Source: Opitutia bacterium UBA4654
GTDB lineage: Bacteria; Verrucomicrobiota; Verrucomicrobiia; Opitutales; Intestinicryptomonadaceae
Assembly: GCA_002405555.1 (NCBI GenBank)
Contig: DHMA01000039.1
Location: 2,155 to 9,516 of the forward strand
Reading direction: 5' to 3'
DNA: 7,362 nt
In this document: piece after piece, positions 1 to 5,281 of the stretch
Layout: each line of letters starts with the position of its first letter
Numbering within the stretch: position 1 is the stretch's first letter
Notes under the pieces: generated by a model
The model's input: only the letters and a program-made list of their open reading frames with translations
Told to the model about the DNA's origin: nothing
Databases searched by the model: none
Translations under genes and position numbers: made by a program

Positions 1-1757
1 TCAAGCCCGTCAACGCGTCCCTCGCGATTGCGATTTGCAAACTCAACAAATGGGGGACGAACGAGGACGCAAAAGGGGCATTCGATTTGCTCGCCGACGC
101 TCTCAACCGCATTCACGAGGCGAACGAAGAAGTCAAAAAAAGCAAAGATTTCATTAAGCAGACGGCATTCGAGCGCGAACGCGACATTGCTTCGGAGCAC
201 CTGCTTCTGGCGGCGGACAAAACCGGAAAATTCACCGAGCTTTTCAGGTGGGCGTTGTCGAGCGTGAACGGAATCTATCTTTCGCCGCAGGGCGATTCAT
301 TCCAAAAGGTTCTCAAAAACCTTCTGAACAGCGGGGACATCGACGGCGCGATAATGCTCTGCTCTTCGTATACCAACTACAAGAACACTTGCGATGTCGC
401 AAAAGCCGCCGCGCAAAAGGGAGAATACGTCAAGGCGGCAAAGCTGATGAATGAAATTGACTTCAATAAAGTCGATAAAGACTTCATCAAATTCCTGAAA
501 GAATGCTGCGTTAAGGTATTGAAAGATTCGTCCAAAAACGCCGACATTCTCATGATTTACGGCGATACATTCGCTCCGTGGGGCAAGTCGAACGGGCTTT
601 TGCTCGACGACGAAATCAAGGAGTACGAAGCGGAAAGCAAGAAGAAAGCCTCGTTGCGCGATATTACGAGTTTCTGCACCTACAAATACGAAACGCTTTA
701 CGCGCAGGCTGTTGAAAACGGTTCGGTGGACGCGGCGGCAATGCTTGCCCGCACCTACAAAAGAGGCGGCAATTATGTCAAGGAAAACCCCGAAAAGGCG
801 ATTATAAACGCCTACAAATGGAAAAAAGCGGGCGGCGGAGACGAAGCGCAGGCGATTATCGACGACGTTTTCTCGCGCTGGTACTTCAATCCCTCAGAAT
901 TGAAAGATTTGCAAAAGGCGGGCGTAGGCGAGCTTGACGCGTATTTCACTGCGGCAAACAACTACGAAAGCGGCGTGGCTCTTTCGAAAGAGATAAACGA
1001 AAGCCTCGGCAATTTGAGGCCGCAGGTTCATGCGCTCCTTATGAAAGTCCAAAAATCATGTTTCGATGTAAACGCGGACGAAAATTCGATGCGCACGCAG
1101 ATGGACACCCTCTTGGCAAAGTTCAAGGCTGTGGAGGACAAGATTAAAAAATTGGAGGCAAACTACAAGGCTTTCAACGATGCCGACACTAAATTGCCAA
1201 AAAGCAACATGTCCCAAAAAATGCAGTACGACGGTTTTACCCGAAACGAAATAAAGCAGTTTTTTGAGATAGCGCAAGATTCGTTCAATACCCTTTTGGA
1301 GCGCAAACGCGCAAGCGGAATGATGACGGGCACGGCATACAATTCCAAAGCGGCGCAAAATTCGGCGGCGGCGCAGCAACAGTCGAAGACTTCGGAGGCG
1401 GACAAGGCTTTCGTCAAAACCATAAACGCGTTGTCGGCGCAGGTTAAGGCGGCGGCAAACGAATTCCAAAAGGTTTCCTCCGAAAAGAGTTCGTACGAAG
1501 CGGCGAAAAAGGCTCTGGCAATGAAGCAGAACACTATGCCCGCGCTGAGGACGAAACTCGACGAAGCGCAAAAACTTATCTGCAATTCGAAGGGAAAGGT
1601 GTCCGACGAGCTTCTGAAAAACGCACAAACCGTTTTGACGCAGTGCAATTCGATATACGACACCCTCATTAAGCGGCTGGCGCAGTACAAGACGGCGGGC
1701 GAGTCCGTTCAGGACCTCAAAAATATGGGCAAAAGCATAATGAGCATCTTCGACTAA
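1..1757 (+). CDS. Large alpha-helical protein with Sel1-like repeat and C-terminal coiled coil (5' end outside window)
   Basis: I do not recognise a named family for the whole protein. The frame is open from the first complete codon at position 3 and ends at TAA 1755-1757, so 584 C-terminal residues are visible and the true start lies upstream. A TTG at 87 is inside the open frame and is not a convincing start. The visible part is almost wholly helical and rich in Lys, Ala and Glu. Around fragment residues 240-280 it reads like one Sel1/TPR-type repeat (AAMLARTYKRGG, then PEKAIINAYKWKKAGG), a scaffold usually used for protein-protein contacts. A low-complexity Ala/Gln/Ser linker at about residues 436-463 precedes a long heptad-like region to the end. 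Localisation cannot be judged without the N-terminus. The next gene starts 46 bp downstream on the same strand, so co-transcription is likely. The coding call is firm; function is unknown. Confidence 0.9.
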   Translation, partial: KPVNASLAIAICKLNKWGTNEDAKGAFDLLADALNRIHEANEEVKKSKDFIKQTAFERERDIASEHLLLAADKTGKFTELFRWALSSVNGIYLSPQGDSFQKVLKNLLNSGDIDGAIMLCSSYTNYKNTCDVAKAAAQKGEYVKAAKLMNEIDFNKVDKDFIKFLKECCVKVLKDSSKNADILMIYGDTFAPWGKSNGLLLDDEIKEYEAESKKKASLRDITSFCTYKYETLYAQAVENGSVDAAAMLARTYKRGGNYVKENPEKAIINAYKWKKAGGGDEAQAIIDDVFSRWYFNPSELKDLQKAGVGELDAYFTAANNYESGVALSKEINESLGNLRPQVHALLMKVQKSCFDVNADENSMRTQMDTLLAKFKAVEDKIKKLEANYKAFNDADTKLPKSNMSQKMQYDGFTRNEIKQFFEIAQDSFNTLLERKRASGMMTGTAYNSKAAQNSAAAQQQSKTSEADKAFVKTINALSAQVKAAANEFQKVSSEKSSYEAAKKALAMKQNTMPALRTKLDEAQKLICNSKGKVSDELLKNAQTVLTQCNSIYDTLIKRLAQYKTAGESVQDLKNMGKSIMSIFD

Positions 1758-1760
1758 TAT

Positions 1761-1776
1761 TTTCCGACATCGGAAA
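1761..1776 (+). other. Small intergenic hairpin between Sel1-like and TRL-like genes
   Basis: TTTCCG and CGGAAA form a perfect 6-bp stem around the loop ACAT, four bases after the upstream stop codon. An A/C-rich stretch follows instead of a T-tract, so it does not look like an intrinsic terminator on the + strand. It could stabilise a 3' end or mark a processing site in a two-gene transcript, or it could be chance. Confidence 0.3.
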
Positions 1777-1803
1777 CAACAAAACAACAAAGTAAGAAAA
1801 AAC

Positions 1804-2115
1804 ATGAAAAAACAAATAGTACTATTGAGTGCAATCGCGGGAGCGGCTCTGCTTTCGGGTTGCGCATCGACAATCCCCCAGGGTTCGTTTTTCACGGACG
1901 TAAAAGTCCCCGTCTCGGCGGCGGAGGGCGTTGCTTCCCTGAAAACAGGTAAATCGCAGTGCAAAAGCTTCTTCGGCGTAGTGACCGTCGGCGACGCGAG
2001 CATTGAAACCGCAAAGAAAAACGGCGGCATTACGAGAGTTTCGACCGTCGATTGGAAAGCGAAGAGCATCTTGGGCATCGTTGGAGAATACGAATGCACC
2101 GTTAAGGGCGAATAA
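1804..2115 (+). CDS. TRL-like family lipoprotein
   Basis: This is a 103-residue predicted lipoprotein. The N-terminus is a short Lys-rich start, a hydrophobic stretch and the lipobox LSGC, with lipidated Cys20 followed by Ala-Ser; no Asp follows the Cys, so outer-membrane sorting is the default expectation. The mature part matches the TRL-like family as I know it: a TIPQGSFFTDVKVP start, a short spacer, then the GDASIETAKKNGGITRVSTVDW block, followed by a second strand pattern (SILGIVGEYECTVKGE). The family is widespread in Gram-negative bacteria; the name comes from a tRNA-associated locus and the biochemical role is not established. The full length is typical of these small proteins. The Shine-Dalgarno is weak (GTAAG, then an A-rich run), but the signal peptide fixes the start. 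The gene lies 46 bp after the Sel1-like gene and ahead of a strong hairpin, so it probably ends that transcript. Family assignment is from pattern memory. Confidence 0.87.
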   Translation: MKKQIVLLSAIAGAALLSGCASTIPQGSFFTDVKVPVSAAEGVASLKTGKSQCKSFFGVVTVGDASIETAKKNGGITRVSTVDWKAKSILGIVGEYECTVKGE

Positions 2116-2128
2116 AGCATAGATAAGG

Positions 2129-2159
2129 GCGGGACTCTTTCGGACAGAAAGAGTCCCGC
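2129..2159 (+). terminator. Strong hairpin after TRL-like lipoprotein gene, probable terminator
   Basis: A perfect 13-bp stem (GCGGGACTCTTTC at 2129-2141 with GAAAGAGTCCCGC at 2147-2159) encloses the five-base loop GGACA, 13 bp after the stop codon of the TRL-like gene. The 3' side continues with TTCCGCC and has no real T-tract, so termination may be incomplete or Rho-assisted; mRNA 3'-end protection is an alternative. Its position between two same-strand genes suggests it separates the small membrane protein gene from the upstream pair. Confidence 0.7.
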
Positions 2160-2202
2160 TTCCGCCGCCCGCAACTTTTAACATTACGGCACAAGGAACG
2201 AG

Positions 2203-2454
2203 ATGGAAGAAAATAATAATAACGAAAAATCGATAATACAAATCAAAGTAAAACTCTACCGCTGGTTTTATGTTTTTGCGCTAATCGAATTTCTCACGAT
2301 AGTGATGCTGTTCGTTTGCAGAAACGATATCAGCATGTATAACTACGAAAGTATCGCAGGCTTTTGCGGAATTTTGGGATTTATAAACCTCCTGATGTTG
2401 CCCGTGTTCTTCGGGAAAGTTTTGGAAAATCAGGAGGAAATGAAAAACAAGTAG
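2203..2454 (+). CDS. Small membrane protein with two predicted transmembrane helices
   Basis: I do not recognise this 83-residue protein. It has a polar Asn/Glu-rich N-terminus (MEENNNNEKS), a first hydrophobic helix at about residues 21-39, a short polar loop (RNDISMYNYES), a second hydrophobic helix at about 50-71, and a charged tail (ENQEEMKNK). Positive charges flank helix 1 (K15, K17, R20 and R40) and follow helix 2 (K72), so topology is not obvious. The start is supported by AAGGA five to six bases before the ATG. The first 60 bases are strikingly A-rich compared with neighbouring genes. It stands between the hairpin at 2129-2159 and the next gene 70 bp downstream. No enzyme motif is visible. 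The Shine-Dalgarno and the coherent membrane pattern support a real gene. Confidence 0.75.
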   Translation: MEENNNNEKSIIQIKVKLYRWFYVFALIEFLTIVMLFVCRNDISMYNYESIAGFCGILGFINLLMLPVFFGKVLENQEEMKNK

Positions 2455-2524
2455 GGCGCGCGCCGCTTCGGATTTTTGGATATCGGGGCGGCCGTTTTTC
2501 AACGTCGGCTTAACTTAGGCGGGA

Positions 2525-3790
2525 ATGTGTAAAATGGAAAAATTTAGCGCAGTAATGTTTGTAGTTGCGGCTCCGTTTGTTTGCGCGGCGGGCACATATT
2601 ATACTTCGGGCGTCGAGGGCTGGCTGTCGTTGAAAGACGTTTCGTCGCTGGTATACACGCTTTGCGACGATTCCGAAAGCGGGGCGTTGAAAGCCGACTG
2701 GGAGAACAAGACAAAGTATTATATCCAGAACCAAACCGCGGCCGCGGCCGCGATACAATCGGCTTTGGCAGGGGTCGAGAGGGAAAAAATTGTAAACGGC
2801 TTGGTCGGAAGCGCGGAGTTTGTTCTGGAAGAGCCGAATACGGCGCTTACTTTAAAAGAGCGCGAATTTTGGCAAAAATACTACCCCGGCATTAAAGTCA
2901 TGCCGTCGCGCGACGAGCAGCTTGCCGTTTACAATGCGCTGTATCGGGAAAAGCACGGCAAGGGAATGTTCGAAAATTCCGAGCCGAGCGGAGCTTCGAA
3001 AGCGATTGCGGAGTTGGCGCAAATCAGCCCCGCGAGCGCGTACACTTACGCAAGCGTATTTCTTAAAGCCTACGACGAAATATGTTCGACGCTCGTCGTC
3101 GGCGGGGAATTTCAAAGCTTTTCCAAATACCGCGCGGCTTACCGCAAAATTCGGGTAGTTTTGGAAGCCCTGCTTAAATCGAATTCAGAGTCGCAACGGG
3201 CGGAGGCTCTGTACGAGGCCGACAAAGCCGTTCGCGCAAACGCTCCGTGGGACACGCTTACGGGAATTTTGTCGAACATAAATCCGTATTTCATGCTAAG
3301 CCGCAACGGCGGGAATTTCAATTTGACGCAATTCGCCTACGTTTTTGCAAAGGGCAATTTGGACGAAGCCGTCATGTTGGTACGCGAACTGCGCAATGGC
3401 GGCATAAGCGAAAACACGCTTTCCCGAATGGTTGTTTATGTGTCCGACCGCCGATACAGAAACGCTCTTGCCAATTTGGGTGTAATAATTCCGCCGAACC
3501 CGACCGACATAGACATAGCCCTCCAAAAAGGCAAAATCTTGCAGTTGTGCGGCGAAATGACGGTTGCGGCAAACGCATATTCGAAAGCGAATTTGAGGCT
3601 TAAAATTGCCGAAGAAACGGTTGCGCTTGTCGAAATGCAAAAACTGTTTCTTTGCAGGCGGAGCGGCGACGCCGACAATGTGAAATCGCTCATAGAAAAA
3701 GAGGCGAAAGACAGGCGCGTTTGCGAACGGGCGATGAATATAGTGGACGCGCTTGTAGGCGGCGCGGTCGGGACAAAGGGGTTTTTGTAA
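2525..3790 (+). CDS. Exported helical (TPR-like) protein of unknown function
   Basis: I do not recognise this 421-residue protein. A signal peptide is clear: Lys, then a hydrophobic core (FSAVMFVVAAPFV) and a plausible cleavage at CAA|GT near residue 22. The Cys is not in a good lipobox, so export to the periplasm or outside is more likely than lipidation. Two in-frame starts are possible, ATG 2525 and ATG 2534. The purine-rich GGCGGG lies too close to 2525 and about ten bases before 2534, so 2534 (MEKFSAVMF) is a good alternative. The mature chain is mostly helical. Near residues 270-293 (FAYVFAKGNLDEAVMLVREL) and 327-359 (IALQKGKILQLCGEMTVAANAYSKA) the spacing resembles TPR-like helix pairs, typical of protein-binding scaffolds. 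No catalytic motif is evident. A role with the equally helical Sel1-like protein upstream is possible but unproven. Confidence 0.87.
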   Translation: MCKMEKFSAVMFVVAAPFVCAAGTYYTSGVEGWLSLKDVSSLVYTLCDDSESGALKADWENKTKYYIQNQTAAAAAIQSALAGVEREKIVNGLVGSAEFVLEEPNTALTLKEREFWQKYYPGIKVMPSRDEQLAVYNALYREKHGKGMFENSEPSGASKAIAELAQISPASAYTYASVFLKAYDEICSTLVVGGEFQSFSKYRAAYRKIRVVLEALLKSNSESQRAEALYEADKAVRANAPWDTLTGILSNINPYFMLSRNGGNFNLTQFAYVFAKGNLDEAVMLVRELRNGGISENTLSRMVVYVSDRRYRNALANLGVIIPPNPTDIDIALQKGKILQLCGEMTVAANAYSKANLRLKIAEETVALVEMQKLFLCRRSGDADNVKSLIEKEAKDRRVCERAMNIVDALVGGAVGTKGFL

Positions 3791-3889
3791 AAGAAGTACG
3801 CGCACAGCTCCGCATTCAGGCGCACCTGCGACGCATTTTGCGTAGTCTGGCGGGCTGGGGCGGCGTGCGGGTTTAGGCGCGGCGGAATT

Positions 3890-3918
3890 TTGAAAGTTGA
3901 CGGCGGGGGCGGGATATT
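3890..3918 (+). promoter_or_regulatory. Candidate promoter of PEP-CTERM gene with very short leader
   Basis: TTGAAA at 3890-3895 and GATATT at 3913-3918 are separated by 17 bases, a normal sigma-70 spacing. The -10 element ends 13 bases before the ATG at 3932, so a transcript would have a leader of only about six to seven bases. No Shine-Dalgarno is present before this ATG, which fits leaderless-like initiation. The -10 match is moderate (4 of 6). Confidence 0.35.
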
Positions 3919-3931
3919 TTAGCGTGTCGGT

Positions 3932-4615
3932 ATGAGAAAATTTTTGACGACTCTCTTTTGTTTTGTTGCGGTCAATGCGTTTGCCGCCGCCGTTGACGAG
4001 AACGACTGGCGTTTTTCCCATCCCTCTTACGGGGTTGTGTATGACGGCGGCACTGTGCGTTTTGTCGGCAACGAAACTTCGAATGCCGCGCTCTATTTCG
4101 ATTCGGGAAAGGTTGGGCGGCTCGGCGGCGGATTTTCCGCGGAGCTTGAATTGCCGTCGCTTTTTGCCGACGGCGGCTCGTCGTTCGGAGCCACTCTGCG
4201 CGGCGCGGACGGCGGCGAATGGGTGAGTTGGAGTGTCGAGTTCTACGCGGACAACGTTTCCGTTTCGATTTCCTCCTCCGGCGCGGCTTCTCCGATAGAG
4301 CGTGATTTCCCCGTGCTTTCCCCTGTCGAGCAGAGTTTCGGGCTTTCGTTCTCGCTCGAAAAGGGTGCCGACGGATTTTACAAGGCGACGCTTTCGACTC
4401 TCGACGAGACTTTCGAGCTTGGCAGTATTTCTCTTGCCGATTTTACAAACGGCGAATTTTTCATAAGCGCAATCGGGCAGAATTTCGAGATGGACAAGGA
4501 CAATCCGTTGCTTGTCGATTTCTCCTACGCTTCGAGCATTCCAGAGCCTGCGGCGTTTGCGTTTGCGTTCGGAATTTGTGTCTTGTCGGCTGCCGTGTTG
4601 AAGCGGCGCGGGTAG
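3932..4615 (+). CDS. PEP-CTERM sorting-domain protein
   Basis: This 227-residue protein carries both ends expected of a PEP-CTERM substrate. The N-terminus is a signal peptide (MRKFLTTLFCFVAVNAFA, cleavage near residue 18-19). The C-terminus (residues 203-227) has IPEP, a hydrophobic segment of about 17 residues, and the basic end KRRG. In known systems an exosortase (EpsH/XrtA-type) recognises this tail and processes the protein at the cell envelope, often with extracellular polysaccharide production. The central part (about residues 25-195) is rich in Gly, Ser, aromatic and beta-prone residues with alternating patterns, compatible with a jelly-roll or LamG-like domain, but no family-specific motif is visible. 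There is no Shine-Dalgarno before the ATG. The gene faces the coiled-coil lipoprotein gene across a shared terminator. Its ligand or role is unknown; no exosortase gene is in the window. Confidence 0.9.
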   Translation: MRKFLTTLFCFVAVNAFAAAVDENDWRFSHPSYGVVYDGGTVRFVGNETSNAALYFDSGKVGRLGGGFSAELELPSLFADGGSSFGATLRGADGGEWVSWSVEFYADNVSVSISSSGAASPIERDFPVLSPVEQSFGLSFSLEKGADGFYKATLSTLDETFELGSISLADFTNGEFFISAIGQNFEMDKDNPLLVDFSYASSIPEPAAFAFAFGICVLSAAVLKRRG

Positions 4616-4664
4616 GGCGGCGATTCCCGAAATATGCCGCGCCGCGGGTGTGTGGCGGTAGCGG

Positions 4665-4682
4665 CGCGCGTATCGACGCGCG
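4665..4682. other. GC-rich hairpin ahead of the shared terminator
   Basis: CGCGCGT and ACGCGCG pair perfectly (7 bp) around the loop ATCG. It lies 15 bases before the terminator stem at 4698, inside the 3' untranslated part of the PEP-CTERM transcript. It has no T-tract, so it is probably an additional 3'-end structure and not a terminator by itself. Confidence 0.4.
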
Positions 4683-4697
4683 GCTGAAAGTCAGCAA

Positions 4698-4725
4698 AAA
4701 AAAGACCGCCGAAGCGGTCTTTTTT
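4698..4725. terminator. Bidirectional intrinsic terminator between convergent genes
   Basis: A 12-bp stem pairs AAAAAAGACCGC (4698-4709) with GCGGTCTTTTTT (4714-4725) around a four-base loop. The + strand transcript of the PEP-CTERM gene ends in a T-run (4720-4734, interrupted by one G). The - strand transcript of the lipoprotein gene ends in eight U from the A-run at 4696-4703. Read on the - strand the loop is a C(UUCG)G tetraloop, an unusually stable RNA fold. The stem starts 16 bases beyond the lipoprotein stop codon on that strand, so the site is well placed for both genes. Confidence 0.93.
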
Positions 4726-4740
4726 GTTTTTTTTAAAGCT

Positions 4741-5100
4741 TTATTTTGTCTGAGCTGCGGCTTTTGTTTTCAGCTCTTCTGCGTATACGCTGAGCTGCGC
4801 CTGAATTTTCTTGACGGAGTCGGCGATTTTCGAAGCTTCCTCTCTCAACGCTTTTGCGTCGTTGCCCATTTGTTCGGCGAGCGGGATTTTCGAAATCTTT
4901 TCGGCAACCGCCTTTGCTTCGACTTCCTTTTTGGCGATAAACGCTTTCAATTCGTCGATTTGCTTTTGCAGCGAGGCTGCGTCCATCGACGCGGCTTCGG
5001 TTTTCGCCTGTTGGGGCGTTTTGTTTTCGTCTACGTTTGCGCCGCAACCGCAGAGAACGATTGCGCAGGCGGCGAGCATTGATACGAGTGTTTTTTTCAT
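4741..5100 (-). CDS. Small coiled-coil lipoprotein
   Basis: This 119-residue protein begins with a lipoprotein signal (MKKTLVSMLAACAIVL) and the lipobox LCGC with lipidated Cys19. A polar linker (ANVDENKTPQQAKTE) follows, then a nearly continuous helix from about residue 38 to the end, rich in Ala, Lys, Glu and Gln with heptad-like hydrophobic spacing (LQKQIDELKAFIAKKEVEAKAVAEKI; ALREEASKIADSVKKIQAQL). A lipid anchor plus a long coiled coil recalls spacer or tether proteins of the Lpp type, but there is no sequence match to a named family that I can defend, and the C-terminal AAQTK is not the classical Lpp lysine end. AAAGGA at 5106-5111, five bases before the ATG, fixes the start. The gene has its own promoter region at 5151-5188 and ends at the shared terminator, so it is probably monocistronic. 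Confidence 0.9.
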   Translation of the reverse strand: MKKTLVSMLAACAIVLCGCGANVDENKTPQQAKTEAASMDAASLQKQIDELKAFIAKKEVEAKAVAEKISKIPLAEQMGNDAKALREEASKIADSVKKIQAQLSVYAEELKTKAAAQTK

Positions 5101-5150
5101 TTTATTCCTTTGCAGAAATTTCCGTCGGGCGGTTTTCCGCTCGGCATTGT

Positions 5151-5164
5151 GCGTAATTTTACGC
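5151..5164. promoter_or_regulatory. Inverted repeat GCGTAA-TT-TTACGC over the -10 region
   Basis: A perfect 6-2-6 inverted repeat covers the candidate -10 box of the coiled-coil lipoprotein promoter. It could be an operator half of a two-site arrangement with the longer palindrome 5 bp away. Regulator unknown. Confidence 0.4.
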
Positions 5165-5182
5165 GTGTGATAATATTGTCAA
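5156..5182 (-). promoter_or_regulatory. Candidate sigma-70 promoter of the coiled-coil lipoprotein gene
   Basis: On the - strand TTGACA (5182-5177) is a perfect -35 box, followed after 15 bases by TAAAAT (5161-5156), a 5-of-6 match to the -10 box. The spacing is shorter than the usual 17, so activity may depend on a factor. Transcription would start near 5149, giving a leader of about 50 bases that contains the Shine-Dalgarno at 5106-5111. A second perfect TATAAT (5189-5184) lies just upstream but lacks a good -35 partner. Confidence 0.5.
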
Positions 5183-5188
5183 TATTAT
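5170..5188. promoter_or_regulatory. 19-bp palindrome ATAATATTGTCAATATTAT over the -35 box
   Basis: Nine-base arms ATAATATTG and CAATATTAT match perfectly around a single central T at 5179. The palindrome contains the perfect TTGACA of the - strand promoter, so a protein bound here would be expected to control transcription of the coiled-coil lipoprotein gene. It is AT-rich and 19 bp like a Fur box, but the arm sequence does not match the Fur consensus well, so I do not assign a regulator. Confidence 0.55.
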
Positions 5189-5226
5189 AAATTCGGAAGT
5201 TTCGCTCGGAATTTAAGGAAAAAAGT

Positions 5227-5261
5227 AAAAAAAAATGCGCGGGGGAGAAATCCGCCGCGCA
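5227..5261 (-). terminator. Intrinsic terminator of the DUF1080 gene
   Basis: On the - strand TGCGCGG (5261-5255) pairs with CCGCGCA (5242-5236) around a 12-base loop, followed directly by nine U (5235-5227). It begins 20 bases after the DUF1080 stop codon and ahead of the lipoprotein promoter, so it separates the two - strand genes. Confidence 0.85.
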
Positions 5262-5281
5262 GTTTGTTTATGCCGTTCAAA

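Noticed and set aside
1056..2174. 372-residue open frame on the - strand
   Set aside because: It lies antisense across the Sel1-like gene, the TRL-like lipoprotein gene and the hairpin. It shares codon register with the Sel1-like gene and has no Shine-Dalgarno or domain.
2455..2524. Possible terminator (GCCGC ... GCGGC then CGTTTTT) after the small membrane protein gene
   Set aside because: The stem is only 5 bp with a loop of about 20 bases, too weak to call. The 10-bp palindrome GGCGCGCGCC at 2455-2464 has no loop or T-tract.
3826..3838. Hairpin ACGCA-TTT-TGCGT downstream of the exported helical protein gene
   Set aside because: The stem is 5 bp with a three-base loop and no T-tract; it is compatible with chance.
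3296..4021. 241-residue open frame on the - strand
   Set aside because: It is antisense to the exported helical protein and runs into the PEP-CTERM gene. It has no plausible start signal and a low-complexity translation.
4576..5082. 168-residue open frame on the + strand
   Set aside because: It runs through the bidirectional terminator and opposite the coiled-coil lipoprotein. The Phe/Cys-rich translation is a complement artefact.
5170..5188. Fur box
   Set aside because: The length and AT content are similar, but the arms ATAATATTG/CAATATTAT do not match the GATAAT-based Fur consensus closely enough.
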